Origin: Pedobacter sp. L105 | GTDB lineage: Bacteria; Bacteroidota; Bacteroidia; Sphingobacteriales; Sphingobacteriaceae | DNA: 64,000 bases | Assembly (NCBI RefSeq): GCF_009765875.1 | Contig: NZ_LMUP01000004.1 | Location: forward strand, 434,001-498,000 | Reading direction: 5' to 3' | Shown: piece by piece, positions 52,724-60,356 of the stretch | How positions within the stretch are numbered: position 1 is the stretch's first letter | Layout: each line of letters starts with the position of its first letter | The notes under the pieces: generated by a model | What the model was told of the DNA's origin: nothing | Database searches by the model: none | Seen by the model: only the letters and a program-made list of their open reading frames with translations | Position numbers and translations under genes: made by a program

Positions 52724-52748
52724 GTATAACTATACTAATAATATTAGT
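52722..52748. promoter_or_regulatory. Two adjacent palindromes, candidate operator
   Basis: TAGTATAACTATACTA (52722-52737; 7-bp arms, 2-bp centre) overlaps the -7 box by two bases, and ACTAATAATATTAGT (52734-52748; 6-bp arms) directly adjoins it upstream. Their place over the promoter of DNA-repair genes suggests a repressor site. Confidence 0.5.
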
Positions 52749-52775
52749 TAATAGTATTCTTCTGAGGAATGTTAT

Positions 52776-53429
52776 TTAGCTTTTTCCCTCCCACTCGCTG
52801 TAAAATTGATCGAGGTAAACCAGCATAAACTCATGTCTTGCCGCTGCCATTTTTAATCCTACATCAGTTTTCATGAGGTTTTTTAAACGGAGCAGTTTTT
52901 CGTAAAAATGATTTATGGTAGGGGCCGTGGAATTTTTGTAAACTTCTTTATCCATGCTCAGGTCGGGGGCAATCGCCGGATCATACATCAGCCGGTTTTT
53001 ATACCCGCCATAAGTAAATGCCCGGGCTATTCCAATAGCTCCGATGGCATCCAGCCGGTCTGCATCCTGTACAATATCCAGTTCTTTAGAACTGAAGGTT
53101 ACCGCTCCAAGGCTGGCTTTATAACTCATGTTCTTGATAATTCCGCAAACATGCAGAATCACTTCCTCGGGGATTTCAAGGCGCTGCATAAATTCTTTAG
53201 CTATTTGCGGCCCTACTTCCTCATCTCCATTATTGAACTTGCTATCGGCAATATCGTGCAGCAAAGCTGCCAGCGAAACAGTAAGCAGATGACCCTGTTC
53301 TTCCGCATTGATATATAAAGCATTTCGGTACACACGTTCTATATGAAACCAGTCGTGCCCGGCTTCTGCACCTGCAAGCATTTCTTTAACAAAACTGATC
53401 GTTCTTTTTATAATATTCTCTACGTCCAT
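52776..53429 (-). CDS. HD-domain phosphohydrolase
   Basis: 217 residues from ATG 53427-53429 (MDVENIIKRTISFVKEML); a Met two codons earlier is equally possible. The metal-binding HD motif is intact: His in HDWFHIERVYR, His-Asp in AALLHDIADSKF, and a further Asp in VQDADRLDAIGAIGIARAF. This matches the YedJ/YpgQ-type HD hydrolases, which cleave nucleotides or related phosphoesters. It lies 23 nt before the XRE-type regulator stop on the same strand and could be cotranscribed with it. Substrate unknown. Confidence 0.88.
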   Translation of the reverse strand: MDVENIIKRTISFVKEMLAGAEAGHDWFHIERVYRNALYINAEEQGHLLTVSLAALLHDIADSKFNNGDEEVGPQIAKEFMQRLEIPEEVILHVCGIIKNMSYKASLGAVTFSSKELDIVQDADRLDAIGAIGIARAFTYGGYKNRLMYDPAIAPDLSMDKEVYKNSTAPTINHFYEKLLRLKNLMKTDVGLKMAAARHEFMLVYLDQFYSEWEGKS

Positions 53430-53458
53430 TTGCATGGTGCAAAGATATTATAAACAGC

Positions 53459-53740
53459 TTACATCGCAGCAGAAGAAGCGTCAGAAGAAGGAGGGTCTAA
53501 TTTTACTGTAGTCCTGTGGTCTATACAAATTAACTGCATCACTTCGATTTCCAAAATTATAGCAATCTGAAACAATCTGTCCAGCGTTATCTTGCTGTAT
53601 CCCAACTCAATTTTACTATACGCATTTTGAGAGATAGACAGCTTCGCTGCCAGATAGTCCTGAGTATAGTTTCTATATTCCCTGATTTTTCTGATGTTAC
53701 CTGCTACTATTTTCGGTTTCAACTCCACTGGGTCTTTCAT
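53459..53740 (-). CDS. XRE-type helix-turn-helix regulator, 93 residues
   Basis: A single HTH domain (about 12-66) with the classic helix 2-turn-helix 3 pattern QDYLAAKLSISQNAYSKIELGYSKIT, then a short hydrophobic helix LFQIAIILEIEVMQLI and a Ser/Ala-rich tail. It has no sensor domain. It is divergent from the double-glycine peptide gene across 337 bp and thus a candidate regulator of that cassette, but it may equally regulate the HD hydrolase gene behind it. Confidence 0.85.
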   Translation of the reverse strand: MKDPVELKPKIVAGNIRKIREYRNYTQDYLAAKLSISQNAYSKIELGYSKITLDRLFQIAIILEIEVMQLICIDHRTTVKLDPPSSDASSAAM

Positions 53741-54077
53741 ATAATCACAATTTCTTTTATACTAAAACTGAACTAACGAAATATCATAGTTGACGGATTT
53801 GTGTTTAGCCAATTATTAATTAATTGCCAGTTAGTCATCATTTTATAAGTTGTTTTGCTTACGTATTTTTCGTCTTCAAGGTTGATAAAAACAGCACAAC
53901 GTAAAGGGTTAATGTATTCTCTGTGGTTGTATGATAGTGGTGGGGAAAAAAATCCCGGGGAACATTCTTCTCGTTTTATTCATTGAACGGGCTCAAAAAT
54001 TAAATTTTGGAGTTGTACAGGAATTGCCGGAACCTGGGAAAATCAGGCATTAAACAAATATATTAACTTATTAAAGT
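53741..54077. promoter_or_regulatory. Divergent 337-bp control region of the peptide-export cassette
   Basis: No reading frame of note. The best promoter candidate for the peptide gene is TTG at 53983-53985 with TAAATTTTG at 54001-54009 (one base longer than consensus); this would give a leader of roughly 60 nt. A small G/C hairpin with A-rich loop occurs near 53942-53956. No exact -7 box faces the XRE gene. The long, unstructured AT-rich gap fits binding by one or more regulators. Confidence 0.35.
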
Positions 54078-54332
54078 ATGAAACTTCAGGAACTAAATCA
54101 AAACGAATTAACAGAAATTAATGGCGGTTCATTATTAGGCCTTCCTATTTCAGGTAGTTTATCTGGCGGATTATCTATCGGTGGTCTGTTATCTTTAGGT
54201 ATCTCTAACACAGCTACTGGCGGGTTAGCGATTTCAGCTGTTACAGGTAACCTTTCAAGCCTTTTAGGTTCAGGTTTAAATTTAGGCGGTTTAAATTTAG
54301 GTGGTTTAACTGGTCTTTTAAGCGGTCTTTAA
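54078..54332 (+). CDS. Double-glycine-leader secreted peptide precursor (bacteriocin-like)
   Basis: 84 residues. The leader MKLQELNQNELTEINGG (1-17) follows the pattern L-x2-L-x4-E-L-x2-I-x-G-G recognised by C39 peptidases, which cut after the GG. The predicted 67-residue core is extremely rich in Gly, Leu and Ser, has no Cys, Trp, His or aromatic residue, few charges, and shows glycine-zipper patterns and short repeats (GGLSIGG, GLNLGGLNLGG). A membrane-active or self-assembling peptide is the natural guess. The exporter genes follow directly behind a hairpin. It is small, so composition alone would be weak evidence, but leader and context together are strong. Confidence 0.85.
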   Translation: MKLQELNQNELTEINGGSLLGLPISGSLSGGLSIGGLLSLGISNTATGGLAISAVTGNLSSLLGSGLNLGGLNLGGLTGLLSGL

Positions 54333-54368
54333 GACAAACAGGTTTTATTGTTTAATCATAAACCGGCT

Positions 54369-54401
54369 AAGGGAGAAACTCACATTTCTCCCTTTTGCTT
54401 T
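54369..54401 (+). terminator. Hairpin between peptide gene and exporter genes
   Basis: AAGGGAGAAA (54369-54378) pairs perfectly with TTTCTCCCTT (54385-54394) around a 6-nt loop, followed by TTGCTTTT. As a partial terminator it would keep exporter expression below that of the precursor. Confidence 0.75.
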
Positions 54402-54412
54402 TAATTATAATC

Positions 54413-55612
54413 ATGGACCATGATAAATATATCTTTCCGCAGGAGTTCATTGAAAATACTGCGGAATTTCACTTTCACACGCATAATTCCGGAACCAAAG
54501 TTATCTACCAAACCCTGCTGCTCGTATTGATTATAGTTTTTCTTGGGTTGTTTTTTATCAAGGTAGATGTAAATGTAAAAAGCACAGGCCTGTTTCGTTC
54601 TGTAGAAGAGCGTAATGATATTAAACCACTGGTTTCCGGCCGGATAGATTCTGTATTCGTCAACGAAAATAAACATGTCAAAGCGGGGCAGGTTTTACTC
54701 ACTATTAAGAGGGAATCACTCGAAGGAAAGAACGACCAGGTAAAACTGCAGCAAAAAGATATTTTTGCCCAGGTGGAAGATCTGAAGGTGCTGATTGAAG
54801 CCTTTAAAAAAAATAACTGGTCGAAGCGGTTGCAGCTTAGCTCGGGGATATACCATCAGCAGTATACTTTTTTTATGCAGCGCATTGCAGAAGCAAGATC
54901 GCGTTATGCCTCAGCAAAAATAAATTACGACCGCTATTTGTACCTGTTTAACCGCAATGCTATTTCTGCTGCTGAATTTGATGAGGTGAAGCTTAAGTTG
55001 ATGAACATTCAGAATGAGATCTCCCTGATTGGAGAAGATCAGGGCAGCAAATGGCAAACGGAACTAAATGCGCTTCGCATTCAAACCCGTGAGTTACATT
55101 CAGAAAGTAAACAATATTCGGAACAAAAAGAGTTTTATACCCTGAGGGCTGCGTTAACTGGTTCCGTTCAGCAATTAAAGGGTATACAGCCCGGTAGTCT
55201 TGTTAGTGCAAATGAATTATTGGGGGTGATCTCTCCAGATTCAAAAATGATTGCCGAAACGTATGTTTTACCAAAAGATATTGGTTTACTCCGTGTAGGC
55301 ACAAAGGCGAAGTTTCAGGTAGATGCCTATAATTATAATCAGTGGGGTATGGTAGATGGTAAGGTAATTTCTATTTCCAGTGATATCTTTTCAGACAATG
55401 GCAGACAGCCTTATTTTAAAGTAAGATGTATGCTTGATCATTACCAGCTGGAACTTAAGAATGGTTATATCGGTAAGATAAAAAAGGGAATGAGCTTACA
55501 GGCAAGATTTTTTGTAACCCGCCGTACGCTGTTCCAACTCTTGTATGATCAGGCTGATGACTGGCTGAATCCAAATGAAACGGCGGCATCCGCACAGGGA
55601 AATTCGATATGA
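54413..55612 (+). CDS. HlyD-family adaptor of the peptide exporter
   Basis: 399 residues from the ATG at 54413 (MDHDKYIFPQEFIENTAEF). One membrane helix near residues 32-52 (LLLVLIIVFLGLFFI), a short lipoyl-like half (RIDSVFVNENKHVKAGQVLL), a long coiled-coil hairpin (about 105-240), the second lipoyl half (TLRAALTGSVQQLKGIQPGSLV), and a beta-barrel domain to the end. This is the periplasmic adaptor of a type 1-like export complex. Its stop overlaps the ATG of the C39 ABC transporter (ATGA). No TolC-like gene is adjacent, so a shared outer membrane channel must be used. Confidence 0.9.
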   Translation: MDHDKYIFPQEFIENTAEFHFHTHNSGTKVIYQTLLLVLIIVFLGLFFIKVDVNVKSTGLFRSVEERNDIKPLVSGRIDSVFVNENKHVKAGQVLLTIKRESLEGKNDQVKLQQKDIFAQVEDLKVLIEAFKKNNWSKRLQLSSGIYHQQYTFFMQRIAEARSRYASAKINYDRYLYLFNRNAISAAEFDEVKLKLMNIQNEISLIGEDQGSKWQTELNALRIQTRELHSESKQYSEQKEFYTLRAALTGSVQQLKGIQPGSLVSANELLGVISPDSKMIAETYVLPKDIGLLRVGTKAKFQVDAYNYNQWGMVDGKVISISSDIFSDNGRQPYFKVRCMLDHYQLELKNGYIGKIKKGMSLQARFFVTRRTLFQLLYDQADDWLNPNETAASAQGNSI

Positions 55613-57795
55613 GAAAGAAGAAACTGATTAAGATCAAACAACATGATGCGACCGACTGCGGAGCGGCTTGTATCGCTTCAATAGCTGCGTTTTATGACCT
55701 CGACCTGCCCATTGCCCGAATCAGGCAGTTTGCGTCTACAGATTCAAAAGGGACTAATATACTGGGGCTGATAGAGGCTTCCGGGCGGATTGGATTTACC
55801 GCAAAAGGGGTACGCGGAACATTTGAAAACCTGCCCAGTGTTCCTCTTCCGGTAATTGCCCATGTCAATCAGAATAACATGGCGCATTATGTGGTGATCT
55901 ATAAAATTACACAGAGACACCTGGAAATTATGGATCCGGCTTATGGTGAAATTCAAAAGGTGAGCCATGAAGATTTTAAACAAAAATGGACAAGTGTACT
56001 GGTCCTGTTACTGCCACGGGATAATTTCACCACAGGTTCTGAAAGGGTTAGCATAGAACAAAGATTTTTTTACCTGCTGAAACCACATCGCTCTATTTTA
56101 CTGCAGGTACTTGTTGGCTCTGTTTTTTATACGATTCTGGGACTGTCTACTTCTATTTTTCTGCAGAAGATCGTTGATAATGTGTTGCCCGATGGTAATA
56201 TGAATTTGCTGAACCTGATGGGAACGGTGATGATCGCTATTATTTTCCTGCAGATTTTTATTAATCATGCGAAGACACTGCTGACTATTAAGACCGGGCA
56301 GCAGATAGATGCCAGGCTGATTTTAGGTTATTATAAACACTTATTAAGGCTCCCTCAGCAGTTTTTTGATACGATGAGAGTAGGGGAGATCATCTCCAGG
56401 ATGAATGATGCCGTTAAGATCAGGGCGTTTATCAATGATGTGCTGGTAGGTTTCGTGGTCAACGTATTTATTCTCTTTTTCTCCTTTGCCTTGATGTTCA
56501 CTTATTACTGGAAGCTGGCGCTGATCATGCTGATCGTGGTGCCGCTGTATGCAGTGATCTATTATTTCTCGAACAAGGTGAATAAAAGCACACAGCGGAA
56601 ACTAATGGAAAAAACCGCTGAGCTGGAAAACCAATTTGTAGAGTCGGTAACCGCAGTAAGTACCATTAAACGGTTTGGGCTGGAAAGCTTTGCCAATCTA
56701 AAAACGGAACTCCGGTTTGTCAGTTTATTGCGGACCATTTATACATCGGGCATCAATTCTTTATGGGCAGGCAATGCGAGTGGGTTTGTATCCAGCCTGT
56801 TTGCAGTAATCCTGTTATGGGCCGGAGCGGCTTTTGTGATATCAAACCTGATCACAGCGGGTGAACTGTTGTCTTTTTACGCGATCATCGGTTATTTTAC
56901 AGGTCCGGTAGTCAGCCTGATCGGGATGAACAAGGTTTTGCAGGATGCCAGGATTGCGGCCGACAGGCTTTTTGAGATCATGGATCTGGAAAGGGAAACT
57001 ACAGAGAACAGGGCTGCGCTAACCGCTGATATGATTGGGGATATTGTGTTTAAAAATGTGAACTTCCGTTATGGTACCCGGGTTACCGTTTTTGAAGATT
57101 TTAGCCTGATGATCCCAAAGGGGAAGATTACAGCTGTAGTGGGTGAAAGCGGATCAGGAAAAACTACCTTGTTGTCGCTGCTTCAGCACATTTACCCCTT
57201 GCAGTCTGGTAGTATTCTGATTGGCGATTATGACATTAAATATATTACGAATGAAAGTCTTCGCCGGATAGTTGGTGTCGTTCCGCAGGATATGCATTTA
57301 TTTGCCGGAAATGTCATAGAAAATATCGCCATTGGCGATATGGAGCCCGATATGAAAAAGATCATCCGCATTTGCGGGGAAATCAATATCCTGGAGTTTA
57401 TTGAGCAGCTGCCCAATGGATTTGATACTTACCTTGGGGAAAACGGCGGAAACCTTTCCGGAGGGCAACGCCAGCGTTTAGCTATAGCCCGGGCTTTATA
57501 CCGCGAACCGGAGATCCTGATCCTGGACGAAGCAACTTCCTCACTGGATTCTACAGCAGAAGAGTATATCTTTAAGACCATCGCTTATCTGCGGTCAAAA
57601 GGAAAAACCATTATTTTAATTGCCCACCGTTTAAGTACAGTGGTGAATGCAGATAAAATAGTGGTATTACATCAGGGAAAATTAGTAGAGGAAGGAATCC
57701 ATAGTGAATTGATTAAGCACAAAGCAGCTTATGCTGCGATGTGGCAAAAACAATTTCCTTCTTTTGAGCAAGCCGGGACTCTATCTAATAAATAA
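55609..57795 (+). CDS. C39-peptidase ABC transporter (leader-cleaving exporter)
   Basis: 728 residues. The N-terminal C39 peptidase (1-140) has its full triad: Cys17 in DATDCGAACIASI, His93 in MAHYVVIY and Asp109 in IMDPAYG. A six-helix ABC membrane domain (about 155-440) and the ATPase follow: Walker A GESGSGKTTL (about 511-520), signature LSGGQRQRLAIARAL, Walker B ILILDEATSSLD, and switch His in IAHRLSTV. It should remove the leader at GG and pump the core across the inner membrane. The intact triad distinguishes it from degenerate C39-like HlyB proteins. Second gene of the exporter pair. Confidence 0.95.
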   Translation: MRKKKLIKIKQHDATDCGAACIASIAAFYDLDLPIARIRQFASTDSKGTNILGLIEASGRIGFTAKGVRGTFENLPSVPLPVIAHVNQNNMAHYVVIYKITQRHLEIMDPAYGEIQKVSHEDFKQKWTSVLVLLLPRDNFTTGSERVSIEQRFFYLLKPHRSILLQVLVGSVFYTILGLSTSIFLQKIVDNVLPDGNMNLLNLMGTVMIAIIFLQIFINHAKTLLTIKTGQQIDARLILGYYKHLLRLPQQFFDTMRVGEIISRMNDAVKIRAFINDVLVGFVVNVFILFFSFALMFTYYWKLALIMLIVVPLYAVIYYFSNKVNKSTQRKLMEKTAELENQFVESVTAVSTIKRFGLESFANLKTELRFVSLLRTIYTSGINSLWAGNASGFVSSLFAVILLWAGAAFVISNLITAGELLSFYAIIGYFTGPVVSLIGMNKVLQDARIAADRLFEIMDLERETTENRAALTADMIGDIVFKNVNFRYGTRVTVFEDFSLMIPKGKITAVVGESGSGKTTLLSLLQHIYPLQSGSILIGDYDIKYITNESLRRIVGVVPQDMHLFAGNVIENIAIGDMEPDMKKIIRICGEINILEFIEQLPNGFDTYLGENGGNLSGGQRQRLAIARALYREPEILILDEATSSLDSTAEEYIFKTIAYLRSKGKTIILIAHRLSTVVNADKIVVLHQGKLVEEGIHSELIKHKAAYAAMWQKQFPSFEQAGTLSNK

Positions 57796-57858
57796 AGCTT
57801 ATATTTTCTTTTAAGTATAAAATTTAGTTTATTTGTTGCTTTTGATAAATATATTCAA

Positions 57859-58251
57859 ATGAAAAAGCCCAAAATCACAATGACAGTTATCAAGGAAGAT
57901 AAAGGTTTTAGTGCTTACACTTCTATTGGACAAAATTTTATTGCTACTGAGGGGCAGGATATAGATGAATTGAAAAAAGGCATAGTCGATGCTGTGAATC
58001 TAACATTTGAAGATAAAAACATCACATATACTACTGAGGAAATTCATTTAAAGCCAGATTTAGCTAGCTTTTTTGAGTTCTACAAAGTCATTAATGCGAA
58101 AGCATTGAGTGAAAGAATTGGAATGAACCAAAGCCTACTAGCTCAGTATATTAATGGAACTAAAAAGCCTTCAGCCAGTCAAACACAGCGTATTTTAAAA
58201 GGCGTTCGGCAAGTCGGTAGAGAGTTGGTTTCCATCCAATTCTTCTTATAA
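57859..58251 (+). CDS. HicB-like antitoxin-type regulator without HicA
   Basis: 130 residues. N-terminal HicB-like fold (about 1-60): VIKEDKGFSAYTSIGQNFIATEGQDIDELKKGIVDAV. C-terminal XRE-like helix-turn-helix (about 80-125): NAKALSERIGMNQSLLAQYINGTKKPSASQTQRILKGV. A HicA toxin (about 60 residues with a basic dsRBD-like fold) normally lies next to it; none is present in the 63 nt upstream or the intergenic space downstream. It is therefore an orphan regulator, possibly of the export cassette whose last gene ends 63 nt before it. Its stop is 33 nt from the convergent methyltransferase. Confidence 0.82.
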   Translation: MKKPKITMTVIKEDKGFSAYTSIGQNFIATEGQDIDELKKGIVDAVNLTFEDKNITYTTEEIHLKPDLASFFEFYKVINAKALSERIGMNQSLLAQYINGTKKPSASQTQRILKGVRQVGRELVSIQFFL

Positions 58252-58283
58252 GAACATCAATAAGAAAATATGCAAGCCGGAAT

Positions 58284-59489
58284 TTAATTCTCCGGCTTGT
58301 ATTCTTTAGGCTGAGGACGTTCTTCGTCTGCTCTTTTAGATCCGTCGTACAACTCATACTCCATCATACGGCAATCTAACTTACCATTGTAAAATTCAAT
58401 TTTGCGCGAAGCTTTTAAGCCGATTTTTTTTGCCAGATCAGGATTACCTGTAAAAATATAACCGTTATATCCTTTACAATCCTTTTTCATGAAATCGCCG
58501 ATACGTTTATAGGTAAGCTCCAGTTGTGAATGAACACCCAGGCGCTCTCCATATTCCGGGTTGAAAACCACTACACCCTGGCCACCTTCCGGTACTTGTG
58601 TATCTGCAAAATCGCACACTTCAAAAGTAATCAGTGTATCTACACCAGCGGTTTGTGCATTCTTACGGCTGATATCTACGGCATCTTCAGATATATCTGT
58701 TGCCACGATCTTCAGATCAATATTTTTAATCACCTGATCCTTAAGGATACGTCGCTCTGCGAAAAACACTTGTTCGTCATAACCTATGATATGCATAAAT
58801 CCATAATTCATACGGAAAAGACCTGGTCTGCGGTTCGTTGCCATCAGGGCAGCTTCAATCGCCAGCGTTCCTGATCCGCACATTGGATTGATGAAAGGAG
58901 ATTTCTGGTCCCACTTAGTGCTCATCACTACGCTTGCAGCAAGCGCTTCCAGCATAGGTGCTTTTCCGGGAATCTTGCGGTAACCGTGTTTAGCTAGTGT
59001 CTCTCCCGAAGTATCCAGGAAAATATCTGCTTCGTCATCTTTCCAGTACAGGTGAACAACGGTTTTATTGGCATCAGATCCTGAATTTGGACGAATGCCT
59101 TTTTTATCCTTAATCCGGTCAACAATAGCATCCTTCACTTTCAGGTTAGTGAAAAGAGGGGTGGTGATCGTTGGATTATCCACATTAGAAGTAACGGAGA
59201 AATAACCAGAAAAATCAATCAGGTCTTCCCAGGCAATATCAACTACCTCGCGGTACAGTTCTTCAGGGTTATTCGCTTTAAAACTGCTGATACAATATAA
59301 GATCTGACTGGCACATCTTAAATTGAGGTTCAGTTTAATACACTCTGTTAAAGTGATATTGAGCTCTACCCCTGTAGGAAAATCTCTAACGATTTCGTAA
59401 CCAAGTGCTTTAACCTCTTCTACCAGATAGGAAGAGAGCCTTTTATTACAGGTTAAAATAACCTTACTTTTGTTGTGGAAAACTTGCAT
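58284..59489 (-). CDS. THUMP-domain 23S rRNA methyltransferase (RlmL/RlmK-like)
   Basis: 401 residues. N-terminal THUMP domain (about 1-160) starting VFHNKSKVILTCNKRLSSYLVEEVKALGYEIV, then the Rossmann methyltransferase domain: GSDANKTVVHLYWKDD, SAM-binding INPMCGSGTLAIEAALMA, VVATDISEDAVDI and the catalytic motif as NPEYGERLG rather than the E. coli NPPYGERL. It likely makes m2G in 23S rRNA (position 2445 in E. coli), without the fused RlmK half. A separate TTG or ATG near 59489 begins MQVFHNKSK; no exact -7 box found. Substitution at the catalytic motif is noted separately. Confidence 0.92.
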   Translation of the reverse strand: MQVFHNKSKVILTCNKRLSSYLVEEVKALGYEIVRDFPTGVELNITLTECIKLNLNLRCASQILYCISSFKANNPEELYREVVDIAWEDLIDFSGYFSVTSNVDNPTITTPLFTNLKVKDAIVDRIKDKKGIRPNSGSDANKTVVHLYWKDDEADIFLDTSGETLAKHGYRKIPGKAPMLEALAASVVMSTKWDQKSPFINPMCGSGTLAIEAALMATNRRPGLFRMNYGFMHIIGYDEQVFFAERRILKDQVIKNIDLKIVATDISEDAVDISRKNAQTAGVDTLITFEVCDFADTQVPEGGQGVVVFNPEYGERLGVHSQLELTYKRIGDFMKKDCKGYNGYIFTGNPDLAKKIGLKASRKIEFYNGKLDCRMMEYELYDGSKRADEERPQPKEYKPEN

Positions 59490-59560
59490 AATTTATTGTG
59501 CAAAGTTATCAATAAAAATATAGAGATTTGGACTAGTAAGTAGAATAAAAGAGTATTGTT

Positions 59561-59932
59561 ATGGAATTAAAAGGAAAAGTGCACGAGATCGGTGCATTAC
59601 AACAGGTAAGCGAGACTTTTAAAAAACGTGATCTCATTATTGAGTACGCGGAAAACCCAACTTATCCTGAATATATTAGATTTGAAGCTTTGCAAGATAA
59701 GACTGCTTTGTTTGACAGCCTGAAAACCGGTGATGATGTAGAAGTTTCCTTCAATCTTCGCGGTCGTCCATGGACAGACAAAACAGGAAAAGTTTCTTAC
59801 TTCAACAGTTTAGTAGTTTGGCGTATCAATGCCTTAACAAATAGTGCTGCTGGTGCTCCATCTACACCACAATATGCTCCGCCTGCTGATTTAAACAGCG
59901 CGCCGGGTGAGGAAGATGATTTGCCATTTTAA
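59561..59932 (+). CDS. DUF3127 domain protein (single-strand DNA-binding-like)
   Basis: 123 residues. MELKGKVHEIGALQQVSETFKKRDLIIEYAENPTYPEYI is the DUF3127 start, with an OB-fold-like beta pattern (VEVSFNLRGRPWTDKTGKVSYFNSLVVWRINAL) and an acidic tail EEDDLPF identical in style to the C-terminal protein-interaction tip of SSB proteins. It probably binds single-stranded DNA or a partner protein of replication or repair, but this is inference from fold and tail. Monocistronic with a strong terminator. Confidence 0.9.
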   Translation: MELKGKVHEIGALQQVSETFKKRDLIIEYAENPTYPEYIRFEALQDKTALFDSLKTGDDVEVSFNLRGRPWTDKTGKVSYFNSLVVWRINALTNSAAGAPSTPQYAPPADLNSAPGEEDDLPF

Positions 59933-59963
59933 GACCTTTTTTAGGAAAACAAATTGTACTGTG

Positions 59964-59996
59964 AGTGCCGGGAATTGATTTCCGGCACTTTTTTTA
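59964..59996 (+). terminator. Terminator after the DUF3127 gene
   Basis: AGTGCCGGGAA pairs with TTTCCGGCACT (59964-59974 with 59979-59989; one G-U) and is followed by seven T. Confidence 0.92.
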
Positions 59997-60095
59997 TGCG
60001 CTGGATTTTGTATTGATTTCTCGCGCTAGTGGTGGGTTTGGTGATTCCTAAACCAGTCAGTAGTTTGATATAATTCTGTTTTCTACCACTCTTAA

Positions 60096-60176
60096 TCCAC
60101 GCATGGTCCACTCATAGTCCACGCAATACACCCAATTAGTGGTAGATGAGTGGACTATGAGTGGACCATGCGTGGA
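60096..60176. repeat. Perfect 27-bp inverted repeat made of 11-bp units
   Basis: 60096-60122 is the exact reverse complement of 60150-60176, with a 27-nt spacer. The right arm reads as three tandem 11-bp units GTGGACTATGA, GTGGACCATGC, GTGGACTATAA (60150-60182); the left arm is the same on the other strand. An 11-bp period puts the GTGGAC motif on one face of the helix. It lies about 180 bp upstream of the histidine kinase start. Confidence 0.9.
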
Positions 60177-60338
60177 CTATAACAAAACAATCTCAAAACA
60201 AACTCAGTCTGAACTAGCGGTTAGCTATTTATTATTCCTGGTTGCTACGGAGAGGCTGTCTATTGGTAATCCACGCAACTATTTGAAAAATACAGTGTTA
60301 AAAATTGTTAAAATAGAAGTTATCCCCCCACTCTTCCT

Positions 60339-60346
60339 TATTTTTG
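60339..60346 (+). promoter_or_regulatory. -7 box TATTTTTG of the histidine kinase gene
   Basis: Exact TAnnTTTG match, 10 nt before the ATG at 60357, so only a very short leader remains. Confidence 0.55.
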
Positions 60347-60356
60347 ACCAGAGAGA

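Larger units (their letters stand above)
59997..60356. other. 360-bp leader region of the histidine kinase gene
   Basis: No credible gene. It holds the 27-bp inverted repeat (60096-60176), an outer pair CTACCACT/AGTGGTAG (60083-60090 and 60138-60145), a lone partial unit ATCCACGCA near 60270, and the -7 box at 60339. A 73-codon open frame from 60139 runs through the repeat and is judged non-coding. Confidence 0.6.

Noticed and set aside
54401..54702. Minus-strand frames opposite the HlyD gene
   Set aside because: They lack promoter and homology and lie opposite a gene with clear adaptor architecture.
57859..58251. HicAB toxin-antitoxin system
   Set aside because: Only the HicB-like part exists; neither flank encodes a HicA-sized basic protein, so calling a toxin-antitoxin module is unsupported.
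60083..60182. CRISPR-like array in the repeated region
   Set aside because: Only 11-bp units without spacers and in inverted arrangement; no cas genes in the window.
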